Shown: piece by piece, positions 41,331 to 49,906 of the stretch | Layout of the letters: each line of letters opens with the position of its first letter | How positions within the stretch are numbered: the first letter of the stretch is position 1 | Source: Paraburkholderia sp. HP33-1 | GTDB lineage: Bacteria > Pseudomonadota > Gammaproteobacteria > Burkholderiales > Burkholderiaceae | Reading direction: 5' to 3' | DNA length: 64,000 bases | NCBI RefSeq assembly: GCF_021390595.1 | Contig: NZ_JAJEJR010000002.1 | Coordinates: 1-64,000, forward strand | Program-made: the position numbers and the translations under genes | Notes under the pieces: generated by a model | Database searches by the model: none | Seen by the model: the letters and a program-made list of their open reading frames with translations, nothing else | What the model was told of the DNA's origin: nothing

Positions 41331-43196
41331 ATGCCTGTACTTTTCGCAACAGGATGGGTGACACGAGGTTTGCGATTCGCGAAGCGAGCCTTGCGAAATG
41401 CGAAGTGCGTTCAGTGGGCCACGGGTGGTCGATCATTGGCCGAACTGATCGGAGCTGCCGCTCTGATGATGATGATCGGTGTGCCGTTCAATACAAGTGC
41501 GGCCAACGCTGGCGGGTTGGCCAACCTCCCGGCAGTTATGCCTGCAATGAACTGCGCCGCGGTGCTGAGCATGGATCTCAGTGGCGTGACCGACGGTACG
41601 GTCACGATTACATCCGCGACGGTGCTTCCGGCAGGGACCGTTGTAGGAAAAAACACACTGCCTTCAGCCGTGTGCGACGTGAAGGGCACGATCGGGCCCG
41701 GCGCGTCGTCGTTCGAGTTGCAGTTGCCGACGCAAGGCTGGACGCAGCGCTACCTGCAGGCCGGCTGTGGCGGCCTGTGCGGCAACCTGTCAATCAATGC
41801 GCCGATGGCTTCGACGTGCGTACCGGTCACTGACGGGCAAATCGCGATGGCCGCGACCGACATGGGTCATGAAGGCGGGAACGACGGCTCGTGGGCGCTG
41901 AATCCGCAGGCCAAGATCGACTTCGCGTATCGCGGCGAGCACGCCACTGCGCAGGTGTCCAAAGCGATCATCAACAAGTTCTACGCGCGGCCAGCGAAGT
42001 ACTCGTACTTCGACGGCTGCTCGGATGGCGGCCGCGAGGCGTTGATGGAAGCGCAACGTTTTCCGGACGACTTCGACGGCATCGTCGCCGGCGCGCCGGC
42101 CAACGACCTCATTGTCCAGAACACGATCCATCACGGCTGGCCCGCCGCGATGAACGTCGATCCGAACACCGGCAAGTACATTCTGCTGGCGAGCAAGCTG
42201 CCGCTGATCCACGCCGCAGTATTGAACGCGTGCGACAGCCTCGATGGTGTGACCGATGGTGTGATCGACAATCCGCGAGTCTGCCACTTCGATCCGGCGA
42301 CGATGTTGTGTGCGAAAGGCCAGGCTTCATCCACTTGCCTCTCTCCAGCGGAAGTGGGCGTCGTGCGCGCGATCCACGACGGGGCGATCGATTCGAACGG
42401 TGTTCATCTCGAGCAGCCGATCTCACGCGAATGGGGCGGGGAGCTGAACTGGAGCCTGTTTGTGCCGGCGACCGATGCGGGGCCGAGCGGATCCATCAAC
42501 TTTGTTCTGCCGTTCCTCAAGTACCTCGACTATTTCAACGGCTCGACGCCTACCGCAACACTGAGCGACCTCAAGTTCACGATCGACGGTTTCATGAAGA
42601 CTATACCGACGTCGAGCTATCTCGCCGCAACCGATCCGGATCTGAGCCCATTCTCCCGTCGTGGCGGCAAGCTGATCCTGTGGCATGGCCTCGAAGACCA
42701 GCACATCACGCCGGAGGGCACGATCGAGTACTACGAGCAGATGAAAAACGTGATGGGCACCGAAAAGGTCGACCAATTCACGCGTCTCTATCTGTTCCCT
42801 GGCGTCGCGCACTGCGGCGGCGGCGATGGCCCGAACACGTTCGACATCGTGACGTCGGTGATGGCGTGGACGGAGACTGGCACGAAGCCGGGCAAGATCG
42901 TCGCATCGATCATTGACTCGAGCGGTCAGACGACACGGACGCGCCCGGTGTTCCCGTATCCGGCCGTGGCACGTTACACGGGGTCGGGCAGCACGGACGA
43001 CGCCGCCAACTTCGTTGCCGATATGCCGAGCTACGACCCGCACGTCAATCAGCACTGGATCGGAGAGTGGCTCTACTCGCCGGGTTACGAGGCCTGGTGC
43101 CAGGCCCAGGGCTCGGAGCTGATCTGCAAGGGCGGCAACAACTGGAGCGACTACCGCAAGGTCTCTAGCCACTGGGGCGACGACGCTGGCAAGTAA
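41331..43196 (+). CDS. Tannase/feruloyl esterase family hydrolase
   Basis: This 621-residue exported alpha/beta hydrolase splits ester bonds of gallic or ferulic acid conjugates. The nucleophile Ser is in 'YFDGCSDGGREALMEAQRFPD', the catalytic Asp should be near 'WHGLEDQHITP', and the His is in 'LFPGVAHCGGGDGP'. The cysteines next to Ser and His would form the disulfide typical of the family. The N-terminus has basic residues and a hydrophobic segment (about 35-58, 'SLAELIGAAALMMMIGV'). The ATG at 41331 has AGGAGA upstream. Two 108-bp direct repeats flank the gene, suggesting that the whole piece was inserted or duplicated. Whether it acts on tannin or feruloyl esters cannot be told. Confidence 0.88.
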   Translation: MPVLFATGWVTRGLRFAKRALRNAKCVQWATGGRSLAELIGAAALMMMIGVPFNTSAANAGGLANLPAVMPAMNCAAVLSMDLSGVTDGTVTITSATVLPAGTVVGKNTLPSAVCDVKGTIGPGASSFELQLPTQGWTQRYLQAGCGGLCGNLSINAPMASTCVPVTDGQIAMAATDMGHEGGNDGSWALNPQAKIDFAYRGEHATAQVSKAIINKFYARPAKYSYFDGCSDGGREALMEAQRFPDDFDGIVAGAPANDLIVQNTIHHGWPAAMNVDPNTGKYILLASKLPLIHAAVLNACDSLDGVTDGVIDNPRVCHFDPATMLCAKGQASSTCLSPAEVGVVRAIHDGAIDSNGVHLEQPISREWGGELNWSLFVPATDAGPSGSINFVLPFLKYLDYFNGSTPTATLSDLKFTIDGFMKTIPTSSYLAATDPDLSPFSRRGGKLILWHGLEDQHITPEGTIEYYEQMKNVMGTEKVDQFTRLYLFPGVAHCGGGDGPNTFDIVTSVMAWTETGTKPGKIVASIIDSSGQTTRTRPVFPYPAVARYTGSGSTDDAANFVADMPSYDPHVNQHWIGEWLYSPGYEAWCQAQGSELICKGGNNWSDYRKVSSHWGDDAGK

Positions 43197-43234
43197 AGCG
43201 GCTTTTGCAAGACTGACTGCAGTTCCTGCTGCAC

Positions 43235-43267
43235 ATGCGCCGATCCTGAGGAGATCGGCGCATTTAA
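43235..43267 (+). terminator. Rho-independent-type terminator after tannase gene
   Basis: ATGCGCCGATC (43235-43245) pairs perfectly with GATCGGCGCAT (43253-43263), loop CTGAGGA, then TTAATT. It falls between the tannase stop and the second repeat. Confidence 0.8.
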
Positions 43268-43288
43268 TTCAGGCGCAGGAAAATGAGG

Positions 43289-43396
43289 CAGGTTGTGCAA
43301 ATGCAACGCCGGCGAGCCCGACTATTGAAACGGGTTTCGCACGACACCCGGCTTTTCGTTCGGCTCGTCCTTCACCTTCACCGGCAAATCCGCTTG
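43289..43396. repeat. 108-bp imperfect direct repeat, intact-gene copy
   Basis: Second copy of the sequence at 40672-40779, about 83% identical, 2617 bp apart. Here it is part of the 3' end of an intact small gene on the minus strand plus 33 bp beyond it. The pair brackets the tannase gene. Confidence 0.85.
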
Positions 43397-43582
43397 CGCC
43401 TGCAGACTCGCGACAATCGCATCGAGCGCTTCCTTGAGTGCGAGCGCCGCCTTCAATCCGCGCTGATCGCGCGTCAATTCGAGCGTGCCGTTCAGCACGA
43501 CACGGGTGGTGCCGTTGCTGAGCGTGAGCGCATCGCCCTGAATGTTGAGCACGTCATCATCGTTCGCATAGGGCTTAAACAC
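43322..43582 (-). CDS. Small protein (86 aa) coupled to the secreted nuclease
   Basis: This protein starts at a GTG at 43580-43582 with a strong AGGAGG eight bases before it: 'MFKPYANDDDVLNIQGDALTLSNGTTRVVLNGTLELTRDQ'. It overlaps the 3' end of the nuclease gene by 8 bp, so the two are translated together. It has no signal peptide. The N-terminal half looks like short beta strands and the middle is helical ('GLKAALALKEALDAIVASLQAQ'). I do not recognise the family. The C-terminus is the part duplicated at 40.7 kb. A cytosolic inhibitor of the nuclease is one possibility, not shown by the sequence. Confidence 0.8.
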   Translation of the reverse strand: MFKPYANDDDVLNIQGDALTLSNGTTRVVLNGTLELTRDQRGLKAALALKEALDAIVASLQAQADLPVKVKDEPNEKPGVVRNPFQ

Positions 43583-44324
43583 CTTTGAGTCCTCCTGGCC
43601 GCTGGTCCTTGAGGTGATCCGGAATGCCCGGAAAACGGATGCCCGAGATCGCTTCGAGTTCGTGAATCGTGCGCATGTCGTAGCGGTTGGTCGATACATT
43701 ATCAACCACGACTGCGAATGCCAGTTGACGCGACGGCACATAGACGACCTTGTACAACTGGGTCGGCACGAAGACGCGCGTCGGTCCGATTGTCTGCAAC
43801 TGCTGGCCGGTGAATAGCGGTCCGGTGACGACGTACGTGTCGTCGTCGGCGAGCGCGATCTTGCGCACCGCGGATTCTATGCGTGCCCACAATCGCTGGT
43901 TGTTCTGACGGTCTTGCCGAACGACGTTCGCGAGCGAGAACGATTGCGCCATCGCCTCATCGTTCCAGCGATTACCCGCTGGACTCATATGACCGCGGTC
44001 GAAGCCGCTGCGCTTGTAGTCGGCGAGTGTCGCGCCTTCGCCTTCGGGCAGACGCGCGTCTTCGAAGAACTTGTTGGTGCGCACCATGTCCTTCGCTTCC
44101 TCGATGTGCTCGCGCGTCAGATGCTCGGCCGACCACAGCGGCCCGTGCGTGATACCCGAATGCAGCACCGCGAAATCGCTATAGCAAAGCAGGCGCGTTT
44201 TCGGCGCCATCTTCTGATTGGTCAGGACGGGCCATTGCGCATTCGGCGTGAACTGGGTGCAGGAAGACGCCGCGCTCGCGTGAGCGGCCACGGCGAACAA
44301 CAGACAGGCAAGCCACTTATTCAT
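43575..44324 (-). CDS. Secreted DNA/RNA non-specific endonuclease
   Basis: This 249-residue exported nuclease belongs to the Serratia-nuclease (NUC, beta-beta-alpha metal) family. A signal peptide ('MNKWLACLLFAVAAHASA') precedes the domain. The catalytic 'DRGHMSPAGNRW' carries the general base His and the metal-side Asn. 'SFSLANVVRQDRQNNQRLWARIE' is the second signature helix with Asn metal ligands. It should digest nucleic acids outside the cytoplasm. ATG 44322-44324 removes a leader of 59 codons. The gene overlaps the next small gene by 8 bp. Confidence 0.92.
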   Translation of the reverse strand: MNKWLACLLFAVAAHASAASSCTQFTPNAQWPVLTNQKMAPKTRLLCYSDFAVLHSGITHGPLWSAEHLTREHIEEAKDMVRTNKFFEDARLPEGEGATLADYKRSGFDRGHMSPAGNRWNDEAMAQSFSLANVVRQDRQNNQRLWARIESAVRKIALADDDTYVVTGPLFTGQQLQTIGPTRVFVPTQLYKVVYVPSRQLAFAVVVDNVSTNRYDMRTIHELEAISGIRFPGIPDHLKDQRPGGLKGV

Positions 44325-44646
44325 AGGTCGGTGGTTCGATGGATGGGGGCGAAAGTATAGCGTCGCGGCCCGCATCGAGCGACAGCACAATGCGAATCGA
44401 GGAGAGGGAGACGGAAAGGGAAGAAGCGGCGTGCGCCGGGCAAAAAAGTGGGCCGCTTTGCAGCGACCCGAATGCGTGGACTTCCGACTGTACGCACGCA
44501 ATCTTAAGAAGATCTTAAGCGTTGCGATATTGCGTTATCCGTTATGTTCGCTGGCGCGCAAACGGATTTGCGAGTGAATATCTTGTTCGCGTACGAGCCG
44601 GAAGTTTCGACCGGAAAAGAGGAAGCGCGACGCATCGCGCAAGATA
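44325..44646. other. Promoter region of the nuclease gene
   Basis: A 322-bp gap, AT-rich near 44500-44600, with repeated 'cttaag' and 'ttgcg' motifs but no clear operator. It should carry the nuclease promoter. Confidence 0.35.
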
Positions 44647-45006
44647 TTAATTGCCGAACACGCTATTTTCAGCGTGGAATTTTTGACGATCCACCGCCTG
44701 CAAACGCCAGAAGCCGCTAGTCGCTTTGTGTGTTCGCAGCGCAGTCCATGCGGCGGCGCCTTGCGCGGCGCTCACTCGCTCCTTGCGATCGACGTGAAGA
44801 CCGCGCAGCGTACACAGCGGCGCGTCGGCGCTCGGCGCGCACAGCGTGGTTACGCCGTTCTCGTCGCGCAGTTCGCCCCACGGGGGCAGGTCGATCCCTT
44901 GATGCGCCTCTCGCGACCACCGATGTTCATCGGTATCGAGCCAGAGCACGGCGTAATCATGGTTTACGGTGGGATCGGAACCGTTGATCAGAATGGTCAG
45001 TCGCAT
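44647..45006 (-). CDS. Hypothetical protein
   Basis: This 119-residue cytosolic protein starts 'MRLTILINGSDPTVNHDYAVLWLDTDEHRWS' and has 'LPPWGELRDENGVTTLCAPSADAPL' and 'AAWTALRTHKATSGFWRLQ'. Four tryptophans and a charged start suggest a folded protein, but I do not recognise a family. It has a normal codon pattern and no overlap with neighbours. It is transcribed alone. Confidence 0.6.
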   Translation of the reverse strand: MRLTILINGSDPTVNHDYAVLWLDTDEHRWSREAHQGIDLPPWGELRDENGVTTLCAPSADAPLCTLRGLHVDRKERVSAAQGAAAWTALRTHKATSGFWRLQAVDRQKFHAENSVFGN

Positions 45007-45186
45007 ATCAGTTCCGTAATTTGCGAAGTGCTTTATCAGTCTAGGCGGCGCTCTGCTTAATGCAAGTCAAAGGCATGACACGTGAGTGGAGACAATTCCA
45101 CGAAACAGCGTGGCGACGTACGGCGTATGCCGCAGCGGCCCCACGCACATCGCGAGCCGCGGCGATTCGACGCGGCCGGCCGGCGC

Positions 45187-46899
45187 TCAGGCGAGATCGA
45201 GCGAAGCGCTCAGATCGCCGAGTGGCGCGAGTCCGTTGCTGGCGAACGCCTTGTCGCGTGCGACCACGCCATCGAGCGGCGCGAGACCATGCACGCGGCT
45301 AATGAAACGCAGAATCGAGTTGGTGTCATACACAGTGTGATCGACGTAACCCTTCTTCGCGAGCGGCGAGATCACGAGCGCGGGAACCCGCGAACCCGGA
45401 CCCCAGCGATCGCCGACCGGCGGCGCGACGTGATCCCACCAGCCGCCGTTTTCGTCGACGGTGACGATCACGACCGTGTTCTGCCATTGCGGGCCGCGCT
45501 GAATGTGCTCGATCAGCGTCGCGATGTGAAGGTCGCCCGACGCAACGTCGGCGTAGCCTGCGTGCATGTTCAGGTCGCCTTGCGGCTTGTAGAACGTGAC
45601 GGCCGGCAGACGTCCCGCATCGATGTCGGCGATCAGGCGATTGGTCGACGCGTCATTGCCCATGCCGCCGTCGCGCAGATAGCGGCGGCGCGCGGCGGTG
45701 CCCGGCGCGTAATTGGCGAAGTAGTTGAACGGCTGATGGTGGTACTGGAAGTCGGGCATTGCCCCCGTATCACGATGATCGAGCGCGAATTGCCACGCGC
45801 CGCTGTACCACGCCCAGTCGACACCCTTGTCGGTCAGCCGCTCGCCGATCGTCGCGTAACGCAGCGGCGGCATCACGCGCGGGTCCGACGGATCCGCGAA
45901 GGCCGGGTCGCCGCCTTCGGCCGGACGCACGCTGCTCGGCTGATACGGCGGCGCCATCGTGTTGACCGCGTAGCCGTCGGCGGTGAAAGCGCCGTCATTG
46001 ACGAACTTCGGCGGACCGTCGAGCGCCGACGCAGGCGAATTGGGTGCGAGCTTCAAACGGGTGCCGGTCGGATCGTCGCCCTCCACGACCGACACCATCT
46101 TCTTTGCCGGACTGTTATGGATGTCCGGATAGTACGGCGCCTGCGCCGAAATCAGGAAAATGTGGTTAAGCCACGAGCCGCCGAAAGCGGCCATGAAGAA
46201 GTTGTCGCACAGCGTGTACTGCTGCGCGAGATTCCATAGACGAAGCGTGTCGGCGGAATTGCGGTAGTGCCCCATCACGAGGCCGCCGGAGTCCCCCCAT
46301 GCGGCGAACTGGTTGTTGCGCCCCGCGTTGATCTGCATCTGGTTCTGATAGAAACGATGCACGAGGTCGCGCGTAATCACCCCGGTCGGCAGCGGCGCGC
46401 CGTGCGCATCGACGATGCGGAACGGCTGGTTGCGCAGATGGTCGAGATCCTTTTCGCCAATCATGTAGCGCTTGCCGTCCACTTCCTGCGCCTGCGGCAC
46501 GAGACCGCCCCAGATCGCCGGCAAACGCGGCAGCGGCGTCTTGCCGTCGCGATCGAGCTGGACGTAGCGCTCGGCGGTGACCGCGTCGAGCGGATGCTGG
46601 ACGCCCGGGTAGTTGCCGTACAGGTTCGCGAAGCTGCGATTCTCCGCGTAAATCACCACGATGTTCTTCACCTGATCGTGCAGCGCAGCGTCGAGCCGCA
46701 AGTCGGCGGCGCTGCGCGGCGGGCCGTTGCCCGCGAGTCCCTCACCCGTTTTGCAGCCGGTCAACGCGAGGCCGAGGCCGACCGCCGCGAGACCGGTCAG
46801 GACGCGGCGGCGTTCGGGATCGTCGGGAGCGTCGTTGGAGTTATCGATTGAATCGGGGTTGTCCAGTTTCGGCGGCAGGTGAGGATCGTGGTCGGTCAT
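45187..46899 (-). CDS. acpA: AcpA-type phosphoesterase (acid phosphatase/phospholipase C family)
   Basis: This 570-residue exported enzyme of the phospholipase C/acid phosphatase AcpA superfamily hydrolyses phosphomonoesters. The metal-site motif 'NIVVIYAENRSFANLYGNYPGV' (Glu and Asn) starts the domain near residue 78. 'VIVTVDENGGWWDHVAPP' near 470 supplies the other metal ligands. The N-terminus has 'DPERRRVLTGLAAVGLGLAL' followed by 'TGC': a twin-arginine signal and a lipobox (Cys near 49), so the protein may be a Tat-exported lipoprotein. It starts at ATG 46897-46899. Confidence 0.85.
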   Translation of the reverse strand: MTDHDPHLPPKLDNPDSIDNSNDAPDDPERRRVLTGLAAVGLGLALTGCKTGEGLAGNGPPRSAADLRLDAALHDQVKNIVVIYAENRSFANLYGNYPGVQHPLDAVTAERYVQLDRDGKTPLPRLPAIWGGLVPQAQEVDGKRYMIGEKDLDHLRNQPFRIVDAHGAPLPTGVITRDLVHRFYQNQMQINAGRNNQFAAWGDSGGLVMGHYRNSADTLRLWNLAQQYTLCDNFFMAAFGGSWLNHIFLISAQAPYYPDIHNSPAKKMVSVVEGDDPTGTRLKLAPNSPASALDGPPKFVNDGAFTADGYAVNTMAPPYQPSSVRPAEGGDPAFADPSDPRVMPPLRYATIGERLTDKGVDWAWYSGAWQFALDHRDTGAMPDFQYHHQPFNYFANYAPGTAARRRYLRDGGMGNDASTNRLIADIDAGRLPAVTFYKPQGDLNMHAGYADVASGDLHIATLIEHIQRGPQWQNTVVIVTVDENGGWWDHVAPPVGDRWGPGSRVPALVISPLAKKGYVDHTVYDTNSILRFISRVHGLAPLDGVVARDKAFASNGLAPLGDLSASLDLA

Positions 46900-47002
46900 C
46901 GGTGAGTTCCGAAGGAGACGTGACGCTCGCAAAAGCGCCGCTCGAAGCGGCGCGCGCGAGACACCGGTTATGGGTCGGCCGAGGCCGGCTGGCCTCGCGG
47001 TT

Positions 47003-47299
47003 TTACGGCAGCCGGCGCTTCACGCGCCAGCTGTGATGCGTGGCATCGACGGCCAATAGTAGCCAGTGCCGTGCGTCGATTGGATGACGCTTTCGCGTCG
47101 CATAACGGTCGACGGTCAATTCGAGTTCGTCATGCGTGCGACGATGGCAGGTGGCGTGCGCGCCCGAGCCATCCGCAAACTCGACGAGCGCCTCGGCGAG
47201 GTGTGGCGCCCCGGCCGCTTCGGGCAGATCCGCGATGCGCACCGCGCAGCCCGGATAAAGATGCGAGTCGGCAACCTGAATCTGGATCGCGTTGGGCAT
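47003..47299 (-). CDS. Hypothetical protein
   Basis: This 98-residue protein starts at ATG 47297-47299, with GGAGG seven bases upstream. It contains 'IQVADSHLYPGCAVRIADLPEAAGAPHLAEALVEF' and a basic, histidine-rich C-terminal half. Soluble, with no known domain. It lies downstream of the GNAT gene on the same strand, about 115 bp away. I cannot assign a function. Confidence 0.65.
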   Translation of the reverse strand: MPNAIQIQVADSHLYPGCAVRIADLPEAAGAPHLAEALVEFADGSGAHATCHRRTHDELELTVDRYATRKRHPIDARHWLLLAVDATHHSWRVKRRLP

Positions 47300-47414
47300 G
47301 GCGTGGCCTCCATACGCTTGGGCGGCGCGAGCGCGCGGCTGGGATACACCAAGGCCGCTGGACCGGATCAAAGCATAGCACCGCGTGTCCGATTTGCCGC
47401 ATGTGTCGCGCTAG

Positions 47415-47876
47415 TTACAACGCCTTGCGATACACGACGAACCCCGACCTGTCCGCGACCTTGTCGTAAAGCTGCATCGCAGTGTGATTTGTCTCGTGGG
47501 TCTGCCAGTAGACGCGTTGCGCACCGTCGGCTTTGGCGCGCGCATAGACGGCCTCGATCAGCGCGCGGCCGACGCCCTTGCCGCGTTCGCTATCGAGCGT
47601 GTACAGGTCCTGGAGATAGCAGATCGGTCCCGCCATCGTCGTGTGGCGGTGATAGAGGAAGTGCACGATGCCTTGCAACTGCCCGGCGCGTTCCGCGACG
47701 AACGCATGCATCGGCTCGTAGCCGTCGAAAAAGCGGTTCCACGTGATCTGCGTGATCTCGCGTGGCAACGCGGTCTCGCCCGAGCGGCCGTAAAACGCGT
47801 TGTACGCGTCCCATAGCGGTAGCCATGCACCAAAATCGTCACGGGTGACGGCGCGAATCTGCAGCGGGGCGGACAT
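47415..47876 (-). CDS. GNAT-family N-acetyltransferase
   Basis: This 153-residue enzyme carries the GNAT fold: 'ICYLQDLYTLDSERGKGVGRALIEAVYARAKADGAQRVYW' contains the acetyl-CoA loop R-G-K-G-V-G, and 'TNHTAMQLYDKVADRSGFVVYRK' is the late motif. ATG 47874-47876 has AGGAG upstream. The acceptor substrate is unknown. It is a plain single gene, possibly with the downstream hypothetical. Confidence 0.9.
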   Translation of the reverse strand: MSAPLQIRAVTRDDFGAWLPLWDAYNAFYGRSGETALPREITQITWNRFFDGYEPMHAFVAERAGQLQGIVHFLYHRHTTMAGPICYLQDLYTLDSERGKGVGRALIEAVYARAKADGAQRVYWQTHETNHTAMQLYDKVADRSGFVVYRKAL

Positions 47877-48020
47877 GTGGGCGGCTCCTTTGACACTCTG
47901 TGGAACCGCCAGCATAGAAAATTTGCGGCGCGATTGTTAGCTCCACTCCATGCGCGAAATCTGGAGCCACGGGCGCGTGCGACTGGGCGGTGACTGGATG
48001 CATCACCGGGTAGCGCGAAG

Positions 48021-48224
48021 TCAGTGCTTGCGTTGAAGTTTGTCGCGAAGCTCGTTGCGGACCTTCTTCGCAGCGAACAGCGGCACGTAGTCGAACACGC
48101 GCGCCTCGTGCCGGAATTCAGCGAGCGTATCGGCGTACATGCGGGACACCGTTTCGGTCGGCATGCCGGTTTCTTCGGCGATGCTTCGGACTACGTCGTC
48201 TACATTCGGCTCGGGCTGCGACAT
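48021..48224 (-). CDS. DUF3562 family small protein
   Basis: This 67-residue protein, 'MSQPEPNVDDVVRSIAEETG' to 'VFDYVPLFAAKKVRNELRDKL', matches DUF3562, small helical proteins common in Burkholderia. No function is known; its start resembles a helix-turn-helix ('IAEETGMPTETVSRMYADTL'), so it could contact DNA. ATG 48222-48224 has GGAGAG upstream. Confidence 0.8.
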   Translation of the reverse strand: MSQPEPNVDDVVRSIAEETGMPTETVSRMYADTLAEFRHEARVFDYVPLFAAKKVRNELRDKLQRKH

Positions 48225-48461
48225 AAGGGTCTCTCCGGATAGGGCGGCGGGCTGGATGAACGGAATGCGAACGGCAGGAGTGCATTACAGGATGCGGACC
48301 GCGAGCGCGCCAATTGAATCGGCCTATCGCGCGAGTCATTTCGCTGAGATTTTTTTTCTTGCGCCGCAATAGGCGACCGTCTGATGGGGCCGCGCGGAAA
48401 ATCAACGGGCAGGGCGGTGGTGAATACCCGGAAAACGCTCAGGGATAAGCGAACTACGGCT

Positions 48462-49805
48462 CTAGTGCTCCATCTTCTGCGCCACATGCGCGATCCGGTC
48501 GCGGACGACGCCGATCGCCTGCTTCAGCGCGTAAACGTCCTGAAAGTAGCGATACGGAATGCGGATCTGACTCGCGTGCGCGTCGATGCTTTCAATCTCC
48601 TCACTCCATTGCGCAATCTGCGCACGAGACGGCGTGGAGTTCTTCCAGACGTCGTCCTCGAGCGCCTTGATCTCGCGATACCACACCACGAGCCGTTTCT
48701 TCATACGTGCTTCGAGCATGCGTGGCAGCGCCTGCACGAGGCCGATCAGCAGCGCGAGGAACGGCACCAGGATCACCAGCCGCCGTTCGATCAGACTCGC
48801 GAGCCAGAACGGCAGGTAGCGATACAGAAACGGCCGGCCCGATTTGAAGTAACGCACGCTTTCGTCGGAGATCGGGAATTCTTCAGTGTTCAGGTTCGGG
48901 AACGTGCCGAGCGGCGTGAAGTAGTCCTCGCCGCCGTGCACCGTGCGCGCCGCGTCGAGCAGCAGATAGACGAACGCCGGATGCAGCCTGTCTTTCGACA
49001 CCAGTAGCGCCGTCGCGGCGAGCAGCGTGACGTCGCTGCGCGGCAGATCGTCGGCGACGCTCGTCGATCCGCGCGGCAATACGATCTTCGACAGCGACGG
49101 GAATTTTTGCACCAGTGCATCGGCCTGCGCGAAGCTCATCAGCTTCAGGTTGCTCGTGAGCAGCGTGCGTTGCATGTCGGCGTCGGGCCGGCCGATGAAA
49201 AACGCCGCGTCGACCCGACCGCTTTCGAGTCCTTGATATGCCGCGTTCGCGTCCATCTGCAGCAGCGTCGCGTTCTGAGCCGTGATGCCGCTATAGCCGA
49301 GCAGCACCTGCGAGACGTTAAGCAGCCCGCTGCCCGGTACGCCGATCGAAATGCGCTTGCCGCGAAGTTGCGACAGCCGGTCGATCGTCGCGTCGCCGCG
49401 ATAGAACACCCAGATCGGTTCGTACGACACGGCGGCGATGGTTTGCAGATTGTCGGTGTCTTTCGGGGTGGTCGTGCCCGACTGGATGAAGCCGACTTCA
49501 TACGCGCTGTCGGGGTCCGCGAGCCGCTGATAATTTTCGACCGAGCCCGACGAACGGCGGATGTCGAGCTTGATGCCTTCGCGTTTGAGCAGCGGCGCGT
49601 AGCGGTCGGCAAAGCCGCGATAGATGCCGCCGTCCGCGCCGGAGGTGATGACGATCGTGCGCTGGAATGCGGGCTCGAGGACGAGCGCGAGCATCCAGCC
49701 GAACGCGGCGACGAGCACGATCCCACCGATGATCAGAAGACGCCGGCGTCGCCGCGTCATCGGGGTTCTCTGGCTGCGGTGCAGCGCGGGGTTACGTCTC
49801 GGCAT
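48462..49805 (-). CDS. TAXI-family TRAP-type substrate-binding protein, membrane anchored
   Basis: This 447-residue protein has a non-cleaved membrane helix (about 22-44, 'LLIIGGIVLVAAFGWMLAL') and a TAXI binding domain ('IVITSGADGGIYRGFADRYAPLLKREG', 'YEVGFIQSGTTTPKDTDNLQTIA'). Unlike usual TAXI proteins it continues with a second helix (about 340-362, 'RRLVILVPFLALLIGLVQAL') and an 80-residue helical, basic tail. TAXI proteins normally feed a TRAP transporter, but no permease gene lies nearby. The tail may signal inside the cell. ATG at 49760 is an alternative start. Confidence 0.82.
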   Translation of the reverse strand: MPRRNPALHRSQRTPMTRRRRRLLIIGGIVLVAAFGWMLALVLEPAFQRTIVITSGADGGIYRGFADRYAPLLKREGIKLDIRRSSGSVENYQRLADPDSAYEVGFIQSGTTTPKDTDNLQTIAAVSYEPIWVFYRGDATIDRLSQLRGKRISIGVPGSGLLNVSQVLLGYSGITAQNATLLQMDANAAYQGLESGRVDAAFFIGRPDADMQRTLLTSNLKLMSFAQADALVQKFPSLSKIVLPRGSTSVADDLPRSDVTLLAATALLVSKDRLHPAFVYLLLDAARTVHGGEDYFTPLGTFPNLNTEEFPISDESVRYFKSGRPFLYRYLPFWLASLIERRLVILVPFLALLIGLVQALPRMLEARMKKRLVVWYREIKALEDDVWKNSTPSRAQIAQWSEEIESIDAHASQIRIPYRYFQDVYALKQAIGVVRDRIAHVAQKMEH

Positions 49806-49906
49806 CGTTACCCGGGTTTGGTCAGGTCTGCCGTCGGTGAGCGACGTGTCGGACTCGGCTTGTGGTACTTCAACTTTACGATATCGGCGCGCTTTATTCG
49901 ACAGCG

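Noticed and set aside
40672..43396. Insertion sequence or composite transposon around the tannase gene
   Set aside because: The flanking repeats are pieces of a protein gene, lack terminal inverted repeats, and no transposase gene lies between them.
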